This document shows positions 56,071-64,000 of a stretch of 64,000 nt of DNA, in pieces. Location: the NCBI RefSeq assembly GCF_002849855.1, contig NZ_CP018617.1:496001-560000 (forward strand). Direction: 5' to 3'. The stretch is from Vibrio azureus. Its GTDB lineage: Bacteria > Pseudomonadota > Gammaproteobacteria > Enterobacterales > Vibrionaceae. The notes under the pieces are model-generated. The model was not told the origin of the DNA. It made no database searches and saw only the letters and a list, made by a program, of their open reading frames with translations. The position numbers and the translations under genes are program-made. Each line of letters begins with the position of its first letter. Positions within the stretch are counted from its first letter, which is position 1.

Positions 56071-58050
56071 ATGGAAAAATTACAGTTTACTCAGCGTCAT
56101 GTCGACCTCATTGAAAAATGGCATGGGAAGAAAAGAGACAAAAATAATGTGGAGCAACAAAAAGACTTTCCCGAACTTAAAGGAGCCTACGAGATCGTCG
56201 AGGATTGGGCGAATGCAATTAAGGAAAGTCTGTTTCCAGAAGGCAAAGTGAAACTTCGAAAAAGTCCCGTGAATCAAGGTGGTCACTTTTCCTCATACTT
56301 ATGGGCAAAAATTTATCCTACGCAAAACTCTCCAGATCATCTCGCCTACACAGTGCACATATCAACGGATGAATTCGCAGTAAAGATAGACACGGTAAAC
56401 GCACCAAAACCCTTGGTAGAAAAGTATGAGAGCATAAGAGGAAGTTATTATCAATCGCCCATCGTAAAATGCTTAAGTCACGAAGAAACCTTAGCGATGG
56501 ACTTTGAACAACTTGTTCAATGGAGCAATGATGCAATTAAGTCTTTTGAGCTTTCCTATGACCGAGTAAGCGAAGAAATTGGTATTTCGACAGTTACAAA
56601 AGAAAAATCAGATAATACGCAAGTGAACTTTATGGATGCATACAAGCCATCATCATTAAACCAAATCCTTTATGGCCCTCCGGGGACAGGCAAAACCTAT
56701 CATACGATCGAAGCGGCAGTGAAAGCAGCAGAGCCACAATTTATTTGGCATAGCCGAGACGCGCTAAAAGCTGAGTATGATCGCCTTATCAGTGAGAAAC
56801 GTATCCGTTTTGTCACTTTCCATCAAAGCTATGGTTATGAAGAGTTTGTTGAAGGACTCGCGGCGTCTTCCATTGATGGTCAGATTTCATATGAAGTGAA
56901 ATCAGGTATTTTTAAGGAAATATGCGAGCAAGCTAGCCGAGGCGTAGAGCAAAGTAATGACCCGCTTGAAATCGCAATTGAAGCGCTCAAAAGTGAACTG
57001 GAGGAGGGCGTATCGCTATCATTGAGCACACAACGCGGCAAGATGCTTGACATTCAATACCACGGCAATACGACATTTAGGGCTTTTCCTCATGAGACAT
57101 CTCACGAAGATTTAGGCAACGGATACCCTGTATCGATTGATAGTATTCGTAAGCTTTATGGAGGAGCAGATGCAAAAGAGTTTTATAATCCATCCTATGT
57201 TAAAGCAATACTCCAACATTTAGTTAAGACCTATAATCTGCCCACTGAACCAGTGGTAGAAACAAAAGAAGTGAAGAGTTTTGTGCTTGTGATTGATGAA
57301 ATTAATCGAGGCAATATCTCAAAAGTATTTGGTGAGTTGATTACTTTGATCGAACCTTCTAAGCGTAAAGGCCAAGAAGAAGCGTTAGAGCTAACACTGC
57401 CATATTCTGGTAAGCCATTCTCGGTGCCGGATAATCTAAATATCATCGGTACGATGAATACTGCTGACCGTTCGTTAGCCATGATGGATACTGCGCTTCG
57501 CCGTCGCTTTGATTTCGTAGAAATGATGCCAAAACCTGAGTTACTTACGGGTGCAGTAGTGAAGGGCATTGATTTACAGCGTTTACTCGACGTTCTGAAT
57601 CAGCGTATCGAAATCCTCTATGATCGTGAACACACGCTGGGTCATGCGTTTTTCATGCCGGTGAAGGCGCTCGTCGAACAAGACAAGCAAGACTTGGCAT
57701 TTTTTGAGCTTCAGTCAGTATTTAAAAATAAGATTATTCCTTTATTGGAAGAGTACTTTTTTGAGGATTGGAGCAAGATCCGTTTAGTGATTGCAGATAA
57801 TCAAAAAACGCCAGAAAAACAGTTCATCAAAGAACATAGCCATACAAAGCAAGAGCTTAGTGCCTTGTTCGGTGCTGAACACAATCTCGATCAGTATGGA
57901 CAATCAGTTGTGAAGTATACGTTGGCAGATAAGGCTGATGAGGTTTGGTATGATGCTGAGTCCTATATAGGTCTCTACTCAAAAGCATCCAAAACTTCGG
58001 ACGAAATCCAAGGGGTTAAAATTGGTCATGAAATGGTGACAGAGCAGTAG
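56071..58050 (+). CDS. mcrB: McrB, GTP-dependent translocase of the McrBC restriction system
   Basis: About 659 residues from the ATG at 56071. The N-terminal 190 residues are a DNA-recognition region unlike the E. coli McrB 5-methylcytosine domain. The AAA+ part has Walker A LYGPPGTGKT (about 200-209), an RF.TFHQSYGYEEFVEGL segment, Walker B VLVIDEINRGNISKVFGEL and the McrB signature MNTADRS with the LRRRFDF arginines. McrB forms rings that translocate modified DNA and activate McrC. mcrC starts 2 bases after it. Confidence 0.93.
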   Translation: MEKLQFTQRHVDLIEKWHGKKRDKNNVEQQKDFPELKGAYEIVEDWANAIKESLFPEGKVKLRKSPVNQGGHFSSYLWAKIYPTQNSPDHLAYTVHISTDEFAVKIDTVNAPKPLVEKYESIRGSYYQSPIVKCLSHEETLAMDFEQLVQWSNDAIKSFELSYDRVSEEIGISTVTKEKSDNTQVNFMDAYKPSSLNQILYGPPGTGKTYHTIEAAVKAAEPQFIWHSRDALKAEYDRLISEKRIRFVTFHQSYGYEEFVEGLAASSIDGQISYEVKSGIFKEICEQASRGVEQSNDPLEIAIEALKSELEEGVSLSLSTQRGKMLDIQYHGNTTFRAFPHETSHEDLGNGYPVSIDSIRKLYGGADAKEFYNPSYVKAILQHLVKTYNLPTEPVVETKEVKSFVLVIDEINRGNISKVFGELITLIEPSKRKGQEEALELTLPYSGKPFSVPDNLNIIGTMNTADRSLAMMDTALRRRFDFVEMMPKPELLTGAVVKGIDLQRLLDVLNQRIEILYDREHTLGHAFFMPVKALVEQDKQDLAFFELQSVFKNKIIPLLEEYFFEDWSKIRLVIADNQKTPEKQFIKEHSHTKQELSALFGAEHNLDQYGQSVVKYTLADKADEVWYDAESYIGLYSKASKTSDEIQGVKIGHEMVTEQ

Positions 58051-58052
58051 CC

Positions 58053-59381
58053 ATGCATACAACGGTATTTGAATATGGCTATTTGAGCTTTGAGCAATCG
58101 GCTTGTGATGAATTAGGCGCTGAGCTTATTTCAAAAAGTGCTTTCGAGTATTTAAAAGAAGTGTGCTTGAGCGCTAACGAATCAGAAGCCAGTAAGTGTT
58201 TAGGCTTAACGAAGCGCCATGGGTATGAGCTCATTCAAGTGAAAAACTATGTAGGTGTATTATTTACACCTACAGGTGAGCATATTGAAGTGTTGCCGAA
58301 AACAGGTCGCAAGGCTGCCGATCGAGAAACAGCAATAAGCGAGTCTCGCCAGATGCTGCTGATTATGTTGCAGCACTTAGGCTCTTTTCGTTACGTCGCC
58401 TCAGATCAAGCCTCGATTGCCAGTAAAAAAATGCCGTTGTTAGAAGTGTTTATCGAGCAGTTTTTACAATCGGTCAATCGGTTAGTGAAAAGGGGACTTA
58501 AAAGTGACTATGTAACGCAAGCTGACAATCTTAACTATCAAAAGGGTAAATTGTTGGTTGGTCAGCAATTGCGACGTAACCTGATTAATCAACATAAATT
58601 TTATGTCGACTATGATGAATATCTCATCAATCGACCAGCTAACCGCTTGATCACTACTGCACTAAATAAACTAGTGGCATATACTCGTTCTCCATCGAAT
58701 CAACGCTTATTAAGAGAGCTCCAGTTCGCATTTGTGGATGTGCCTGTTTCAAAGTCAGTTAAGAAAGATTTGAGTGCGCTTAAGCTCGATCGAAGCATGC
58801 TTAATTATCACGCCCCGATAGCATGGGCACAATTGATATTAGAGGGTTTCTCACCTCTTAGTATGAAAGGTGAGAGCAGCGCCTTGTCACTAATGTTTCC
58901 GATGGAAGCTGTATTTGAGAGTTATGTAGCATCGGTGTTGAAGTCGAACCTTCCGGAAAATGTGGAACTGACGACTCAAGCTAGTTCAAAGCATTTGGTG
59001 AAGCACAACCAACATGCACACTTTCAACTGAAGCCTGATCTATTGATGACTCTACCGGATAAACCGCAAGTGGTTCTCGATACCAAATGGAAGCTGTTAG
59101 ATCTTGACGCTCATAACTATGGCATATCCCAATCTGATATGTATCAGATGTTCGCCTATGGGCATAAATACCTGAAGGGAAGTGGAGTTCTCTACTTGAT
59201 ATACCCAGCACACGAAAACTTCATTAAGCCTATTGAGCACAGCTTTGATTTTAGTGACTCATTAAAGCTCTGGGTAGTGCCGTTTGTGATGAGCCCTGAG
59301 GGGAATAGTCGGGTTATATGGCCCTCACATGACTATGTCAAAAGTACGTCTGTCTTCAAGTCGATACACGTTAGAACATAA
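58053..59381 (+). CDS. mcrC: McrC, nuclease subunit of McrBC
   Basis: 442 residues. A beta-rich N-terminal region is followed by the McrC C-terminal PD-(D/E)xK nuclease: D329 in LKPDLLM and D343-T-K345 in VVLDTKWKLL, followed by the QMFAYGHKYL helix. All catalytic positions are intact. With McrB it cuts DNA between modified sites. Longer than the 348-residue E. coli McrC, mostly in the N-terminal part. Pair complete and apparently functional. Confidence 0.93.
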   Translation: MHTTVFEYGYLSFEQSACDELGAELISKSAFEYLKEVCLSANESEASKCLGLTKRHGYELIQVKNYVGVLFTPTGEHIEVLPKTGRKAADRETAISESRQMLLIMLQHLGSFRYVASDQASIASKKMPLLEVFIEQFLQSVNRLVKRGLKSDYVTQADNLNYQKGKLLVGQQLRRNLINQHKFYVDYDEYLINRPANRLITTALNKLVAYTRSPSNQRLLRELQFAFVDVPVSKSVKKDLSALKLDRSMLNYHAPIAWAQLILEGFSPLSMKGESSALSLMFPMEAVFESYVASVLKSNLPENVELTTQASSKHLVKHNQHAHFQLKPDLLMTLPDKPQVVLDTKWKLLDLDAHNYGISQSDMYQMFAYGHKYLKGSGVLYLIYPAHENFIKPIEHSFDFSDSLKLWVVPFVMSPEGNSRVIWPSHDYVKSTSVFKSIHVRT

Positions 59382-59594
59382 GCTTGTGAAATGTATCGTT
59401 ATCGATTTGCGTTATATAGTGCCTCCTAGATTGTTTGAATTTTGATTAAACCCTGAGCTCTGAATTACTTTGGGGCTTTTGTTAGTGTTTCTTTTGATTT
59501 GTTTCAAGGATAACGATGAAAACGTTTCGCCATTGCATTGTCGATATTCTGTCATCACGCGGCTTAGAGCGTGTGAGTGGTGCACCACTTTATA

Positions 59595-59870
59595 GTGCTC
59601 TGTCGCAAACTCTGATAAAGACGTGGCAGAGCCATTTTATAGACCAAATTATCCTGCTAGTGCATGAAGTTGCTCATAGGCGGCTTCTCCAATTATCTCT
59701 GTCTGACCACGCTTCAATATCGTCCACAACTCTCGACCATAAAGGCTGGCTGTCGCACCTTCTAACGACTTCCAACCAAGTGCTTGCCGAGCTTTTTGCT
59801 TTACCCAACGATGACTTTGCTCCACGATATATTTGATATCCAATATCTCAATCAGTGACAGCATGAAGAT
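59595..59870 (-). mobile_element. IS6-family insertion sequence remnant (transposase C-terminus and one end)
   Basis: On the minus strand 59649-59864 encodes DIKYIVEQSHRWVKQKARQA, then LGWKSLEGATASLYGRELWT and ILKRGQ, matching the conserved end of IS6-type DDE transposases (KYLNN.VEQDH...GFKSF.SA..TL.GIE...M..KGQ). The YLNN is reduced to YI. On the + strand, 14 or so bases at 59595-59609 (gtgctctgtcgcaaa) resemble an IS6 terminal repeat reading into the element. The upstream two-thirds of the transposase is missing, so it cannot move by itself. A rightward frame at 59516-59836 is only its shadow. Confidence 0.72.
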
Positions 59871-60061
59871 ACCTGTTAACCAGAGTTGGATAATGAGAGG
59901 AAATTAAGCGAATCTTAATTAAAGGGCTCTAAATTTGCGAAAACCGTTCGGAGTAAAGTACTGAAGGCATCTGATTTGTTGTTGAAGAAAATGCAGACAC
60001 ATCAGATCGTTGAGGTTGAGTACTGTGACAGATATTTGGCTGCCCCGTTACCTTTTAGTTT

Positions 60062-60490
60062 GTGTTTAAATGCTGTTGGGCGTTGCTGGAACACTACAAG
60101 GATTGTAAGGCTTCGATAATTACGGGCAGACTGCAGGATGGGGGATATTTGCCTGAATCTGTTCAAGATAATTGGTCATCTGATGATGCAAGAGCAGCAG
60201 TCGTAAACCGCTGTATTGAGAAAACACAGCTTGATATAACGTTTGAGACAAAACCAAAATATCAATTACCTCATGCGCGCACAATGACATTTACTTTCGA
60301 TGATGGTGCAAAAGTAACACTCTGGCTGGATCAAGGCTTTGGTTATTGGTGGGTGGATAAATATTTACCAGAGAATCAATTCCCCGCTGCTTTAACGGTT
60401 GATGAGCAGGTTGAATGTATTGTTCAGGGGCCAGGGCGGCTAAAGAGTGGAGGTTGGCCAACAGTGGTTTTCTTCTCTATTGAGGAATGA
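60062..60490 (+). CDS. Orphan 142-residue protein, probably the end of a truncated gene
   Basis: 142 residues from a GTG at 60062; the preceding codon but one is a stop (60056-60058), and there is no good ribosome site. The second half reads ARTMTFTFDDGAKVTLWLDQ, then GFGYWWVDKY and FPAALTVDEQ, a beta-rich block that looks like the C-terminal end of a larger helicase- or nuclease-type defence protein, but I could not assign it. It lies beyond an IS remnant and just before deaD. It may be a non-functional tail left by the insertion or deletion. Confidence 0.5.
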   Translation: MFKCCWALLEHYKDCKASIITGRLQDGGYLPESVQDNWSSDDARAAVVNRCIEKTQLDITFETKPKYQLPHARTMTFTFDDGAKVTLWLDQGFGYWWVDKYLPENQFPAALTVDEQVECIVQGPGRLKSGGWPTVVFFSIEE

Positions 60491-60995
60491 TATGAAAGGT
60501 TAACGGAAGTTAATCTGATGCGGTGAAGTTCGTTAAAACTAGGCCCTTACGGTGACGCTGATGAGGGCCAGAATCGATGTTCAAGCACCGAAAGGCTACC
60601 TTTAAACATCTTTAATTTAACTTACCAGTTGAGTTGCACACACTATAATCATTGCGAACTATGATTACTACCTAAAGGACACAAAATTACTCATGTATGT
60701 TAGGTAAGAGTTAGCTTAAGTAAATAGTGTACTTTTCTTTATAGAATATGGTTGGACGTTGAAAATTTATGCTAAAAGTGCGATTGGTGAGAATAAATTG
60801 TGATGTAATTCAATTTTTTCTAGCTTTTTTTGTGCATTTGAGGAATAATCCGCGTCCCTTAGTCGTCCCTAATGGCTTATCGCGGTTGTGTACTGTACTA
60901 ATTCTTGTCTGAACCTGTTGGGTAAATCAGATGAATCAGTATCGAATTGGAAGAGCATATGGGACTGTTTTTTTGTTTAATTAAGTAGGATCCCA
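60491..60995. other. 505-bp leader region of deaD
   Basis: No gene. A hairpin ggccct (60542-60547) with agggcc (60564-60569) has no T-run and may be the end of the upstream message or a structured element. The rest is AT-rich. Homologues of deaD/csdA are induced by cold through long structured 5' leaders, so a long untranslated leader here would fit, but its start site was not determined. Confidence 0.5.
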
Positions 60996-62903
60996 ATGCA
61001 AGATTCTGTTACTAAATTCAGCGAACTATCACTGAATGATTCTATCCTTTCTGCTCTAGACGGAATGGGTTTCGTGTCTCCAACTCCAATTCAGGCTGCG
61101 GCTATCCCGCATCTGCTAAAAGGGTCAGACGCGCTGGGTAAAGCACAAACGGGTACTGGTAAAACGGCTGCATTCTCTTTGCCATTGCTAAACAAAATCG
61201 AACTTGATCAACGTAAGCCACAAGCTATCGTTCTTGCTCCAACTCGTGAGCTTGCTATTCAAGTTGCGGCAGAGATGAAAAACCTTGGTAAAAATATCAA
61301 AGGTCTTAAAGTATTAGAAATCTACGGTGGTGCATCTATCGTTGATCAAATGCGTGCTCTGAAAAGCGGTGCTCACGTTGTTGTTGGTACACCTGGTCGT
61401 GTTCAAGACCTGATCAACCGCGAACGTTTACACCTAGACGAAGTTCACACATTCGTTCTTGATGAAGCAGACGAAATGCTAAACATGGGCTTTGTTGACG
61501 ACGTTACAGAGATCATGGAACACGCCCCTTCTTCTGCACAGCGCGTTCTATTCTCAGCGACAATGCCTCCAATGCTGAAAAACATTGTTGAGCGTTTCCT
61601 ACGTGATCCTATCACTGTTGACGTTGCGGGTAAAAACCACACGGTTGATAAAGTTCAACAACAGTTCTGGGTAGTAAAAGGCGTAGAGAAAGATGAAGCG
61701 ATGTCTCGTCTTCTTGAAACTGAAGAAACTGATGCGTCAATCGTATTCGTACGTACACGTCAAGACACTGAGCGTCTTGCTGATTGGCTTTCTGCTCGTG
61801 GCTTTAAAGCGGCGGCACTGCACGGTGATATCCCTCAGTCTCTACGTGAGCGTACTGTTGACCACATCAAACAAGGTGTGATCGATATCCTAGTTGCGAC
61901 TGACGTTGTTGCTCGTGGCTTGGACGTTCCTCGTATTACTCACGTATTTAACTACGATATCCCGTTCGATGTTGAATCATACATCCACCGTATTGGCCGT
62001 ACTGGCCGTGCTGGACGTAAAGGTAAGGCGATCCTATTGGTTCGTACTAACCAAATCCGTATGCTTCGTACGATTGAGCGTGTGACTAAGTCTTCAATGG
62101 AAGAAATCCAACTTCCTCTACGTGACAAAGTGGCTGAAGCTCGTTTGAACAAACTGGCTGCAGAACTTGAGTCTGAGAAAGAGCACAAGTCACTGGATAA
62201 GTTTGCTGAGCTTGTAGAAAAGCTGCAAACGACACTCGACATCGAGCCTGCGACTCTAGCTGCAATGCTGCTTAAGCGTCAGCAAGGTAAGCGTCCTCTA
62301 TTCTACATTGGCGAAGACCCAATGATTGAAGCGATTGAGCGTGATAAGCAACGTCGTAAAGAGCGTCGTGAAGGCGGCGGTCGTGCGGCAAACAACCAAG
62401 ATTGGGATACATACCAACTTCAAGTAGGCCGTGAACAAGGCGTTCAAGTGAAAGACATTGTTGGTGCACTTGCTAACGAACTTGGCCTAGGCAAAGGTTC
62501 TATCGGTGCAATCAAACTGGCTCAAGGTCATACGTTTGTTCAGCTTCCTAAAGCAATGAGCTCTGAAGCGGCAACTAAACTAAGCAAACTGCGTATCCGT
62601 CAAAAAGAAGTGGGTGCGGTAGTGTGTGACTTTGATGATTTCCGCGAGTCTCGTGGTCGTCGTGATGGCGGTGGTCGTCGCGATGGCGGACGTCGTGACG
62701 GTGGCGGCTACCGTGGGAACCGTGAAGGCGGTCGTCGTGAAGGTGGCTTCCGTGGTAACCGTGACGGCAACCGCGATGGTAACCGCGATGGTAATCGTGA
62801 AGGTGGTGAGCGTCGTTTCGATCGTAACCGTGGTGGTGACCACCGTGGCGCACATCGTGGTGAACGTGGGCACGGCCGTGGTCGTCGCACTCCAGAAGCA
62901 TAA
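60996..62903 (+). CDS. deaD: ATP-dependent DEAD-box RNA helicase DeaD/CsdA
   Basis: 635 residues. Q motif (KFSELSLND..GFVSPTPIQ), Walker A AQTGTGKT, PTRELA, TPGR, DEAD (VLDEADEML), SAT, and HRIGRTGRAG are all present in the first 370 residues; the dimerisation and DbpA-like RNA-binding domains follow, ending in a 75-residue Arg/Gly/Asp-rich tail (NRDG and RRDGG repeats). It unwinds RNA in ribosome assembly and mRNA decay, especially in the cold. Start behind taggatccca. A strong terminator follows. Marks the right side of the defence island. Confidence 0.97.
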   Translation: MQDSVTKFSELSLNDSILSALDGMGFVSPTPIQAAAIPHLLKGSDALGKAQTGTGKTAAFSLPLLNKIELDQRKPQAIVLAPTRELAIQVAAEMKNLGKNIKGLKVLEIYGGASIVDQMRALKSGAHVVVGTPGRVQDLINRERLHLDEVHTFVLDEADEMLNMGFVDDVTEIMEHAPSSAQRVLFSATMPPMLKNIVERFLRDPITVDVAGKNHTVDKVQQQFWVVKGVEKDEAMSRLLETEETDASIVFVRTRQDTERLADWLSARGFKAAALHGDIPQSLRERTVDHIKQGVIDILVATDVVARGLDVPRITHVFNYDIPFDVESYIHRIGRTGRAGRKGKAILLVRTNQIRMLRTIERVTKSSMEEIQLPLRDKVAEARLNKLAAELESEKEHKSLDKFAELVEKLQTTLDIEPATLAAMLLKRQQGKRPLFYIGEDPMIEAIERDKQRRKERREGGGRAANNQDWDTYQLQVGREQGVQVKDIVGALANELGLGKGSIGAIKLAQGHTFVQLPKAMSSEAATKLSKLRIRQKEVGAVVCDFDDFRESRGRRDGGGRRDGGRRDGGGYRGNREGGRREGGFRGNRDGNRDGNRDGNREGGERRFDRNRGGDHRGAHRGERGHGRGRRTPEA

Positions 62904-62930
62904 TTTGCTACTACCTTAAAATAAATTTAG

Positions 62931-62957
62931 AAACCGAGCATTGCGCTCGGTTTTTTT
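62931..62957 (+). terminator. Rho-independent terminator after deaD
   Basis: aaaccgagc (62931-62939) and gctcggttt (62945-62953) form a perfect 9-bp stem around attgc, followed by tttt. It lies 28 bases after the deaD stop codon. Confidence 0.95.
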
Positions 62958-63351
62958 ATGCTTGTTACCTGAGCTGCTATGGCACTGTTTGTGACTTAGC
63001 TTATCCGTTTAGACCTCATCCACACGTTTCACCCTTAATCAAACTTATCGAATACTTACCTCATACTTAAGCCGTTTATTTCATCATCAGCTAAACTATT
63101 GAGCAGGGTTAACAGCCAAAGCTTGATTCACTGGTATTGCTCCAGATGTCGCTGGTGGATATACCCAAGCACATTGAGGTAAAGACAATTGAGTTGGATC
63201 AATGAAACCATAGCTATCATGATCAAAAACTAAGGTTTTGTTGAATAATTCAAAAAATATTGAATAATGCCTTCTGTTAGAGGTTGTTTTTTGAGGCAGC
63301 CTAGCTCACATTTAAGTGCCAACATCTTGGTTTGATAACGGGAAACGTGAA
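62958..63351. other. Intergenic region between deaD and ackA
   Basis: No gene seen. The palindrome core TATACCCAAG occurs at 63160-63169 without its second arm. Contains the promoter of ackA, not located. Confidence 0.55.
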
Positions 63352-64000
63352 ATGTCTAATTCCTACGTACTGGTGATTAACTCCGGTAGTTCTTCTTTAA
63401 AATTTGCAGTCATTGATTCACAGTCGGGTGAGGCGGTTTTGAGCGGCCTTGGGGAATGCTTTGGTCTTGCTGAGGCTCGCATGAGTTGGAAGTTCGAGGG
63501 AAATAAAGAGGAAGTTGCTCTTACTGGTGAAGGGAATCATCACAAAATCGCAATCAGTCAATTGGTTGGTTTAACCGAAAAGCTTGGCCTAGCAGCAAAA
63601 CTCGTTGCTGTCGGGCATCGTATTGTGCATGGTGGAGAGAAATTTACTCAAACAGTACGAATAACGGAAGAAGTGACCACTGAAATAGAAAAACTTGCCG
63701 ACTTAGCGCCATTGCATAACCCAGCCGGAGCCATCGGGATCCGAGCCGCTATGGAGGCTTTTCCTTCTTTACCGCAATTTGCTGTGTTTGATACTGCTTT
63801 CCACCAAACCATGCCGCAGCGGGCCTACACTGGGGCTATTGCCAACGAACTGTACACTGACTTTGGCATTCGTCGTTATGGATTCCACGGAACAAGCCAT
63901 TACTTTGTTAGCCGTGAAGCAGCAAAAATGCTCAACAAACCCGCAGAGCAGGCGAGCTTTATTTCTGTGCATTTAGGCAATGGCGCATCTGTATGTGCGA
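63352..64000 (+). CDS. ackA: Acetate kinase, N-terminal part (cut by window end)
   Basis: About 216 residues visible. It begins MSNSYVLVINSGSSSLKFAV, the adenosine/phosphate-1 motif of acetate kinases, and continues VGHRIVHGGEKF, PLHNPAGAIGI, AVFDTAFHQTMP and RYGFHGTSHYFV, all family signatures with the catalytic Arg, Asp and His in place; HLGNGAS is at the edge. It interconverts acetate and acetyl-phosphate with ATP. No pta is visible, so it may be a second acetate kinase encoded away from the ackA-pta operon. Complete enzymes have about 400 residues, so roughly half is visible. Confidence 0.95.
   Translation, partial: MSNSYVLVINSGSSSLKFAVIDSQSGEAVLSGLGECFGLAEARMSWKFEGNKEEVALTGEGNHHKIAISQLVGLTEKLGLAAKLVAVGHRIVHGGEKFTQTVRITEEVTTEIEKLADLAPLHNPAGAIGIRAAMEAFPSLPQFAVFDTAFHQTMPQRAYTGAIANELYTDFGIRRYGFHGTSHYFVSREAAKMLNKPAEQASFISVHLGNGASVCA

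Noticed and set aside
59516..59836. 106-codon rightward ORF
   Set aside because: It covers the IS6-type transposase remnant on the other strand and resembles nothing itself.
62575..62901. His- and Thr-rich frames opposite the deaD tail
   Set aside because: Produced by the Arg/Gly/Asp-rich repeats of DeaD read backwards.

Overview
The window looks like part of a Vibrio genome, probably the second (accessory) chromosome. The housekeeping proteins (RNase II, the DEAD-box RNA helicase DeaD/CsdA, acetate kinase) and the sigma-54-controlled type VI secretion genes are of gammaproteobacterial/Vibrio type. Intergenic hairpins carrying the core TATACCCAAG recur (about 818, 32847, 35186, 63160), which I associate with vibrios. 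The species and the replicon are inference.

Region 1 (1-1,350) holds the tail of a protein ending in Glu-Thr repeats and a small DUF350 membrane protein. Region 2 (1,355-32,802) is a complete type VI secretion system (T6SS) with all 13 core subunits. Leftward: vasH (sigma-54 activator) and clpV/tssH. Rightward from a textbook -24/-12 promoter: hcp, vgrG, a probable effector-loading module (DUF6484, a TIGR02270-like protein, DUF2169, a thiolase-fold protein that has lost its catalytic cysteine), a membrane Ser/Thr kinase, tssA, tssB, tssC, tssE, tssF and tssG. An Lrp/AsnC regulator, tssM and a VasL-like gene read leftward. From a shared 549-bp divergent region an outer-membrane protein, tagH, tssJ, tssK and tssL read rightward. 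No PAAR protein and no obvious toxic effector domain is seen.

Region 3 (33,028-37,712) holds a small secreted-protein gene whose signal peptide is out of frame, a CaCA-type cation exchanger, a stand-alone CARF-nuclease (DUF1887, Card1/Can2-like; no CRISPR locus in view) and a DUF898 membrane protein. Region 4 (37,782-45,293, leftward) is a Ter-type stress operon: PRTase-TRSP, HAD phosphatase, StiP/PRTase-Pelota, CitE-like lyase, a coiled-coil protein, TelA and two TerD proteins. Its tight spacing suggests one transcript that makes or senses a nucleotide-like metabolite. Region 5 (45,994-51,251) is more ordinary: MaoC hydratase, PstS-like phosphate-binding protein, DUF3024, an AraC regulator and RNase II.

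Region 6 (51,886-60,490) is a defence island between rnb and deaD: a complete type II Zorya system (zorA, zorB, zorE), a broken type I restriction HsdR gene, a complete McrBC pair, an IS6-family transposase remnant with one recognisable end, and an orphan 142-residue ORF. Region 7 (60,491-64,000) holds deaD behind a 505-bp gene-free leader and the first third or more of ackA, which runs off the end.
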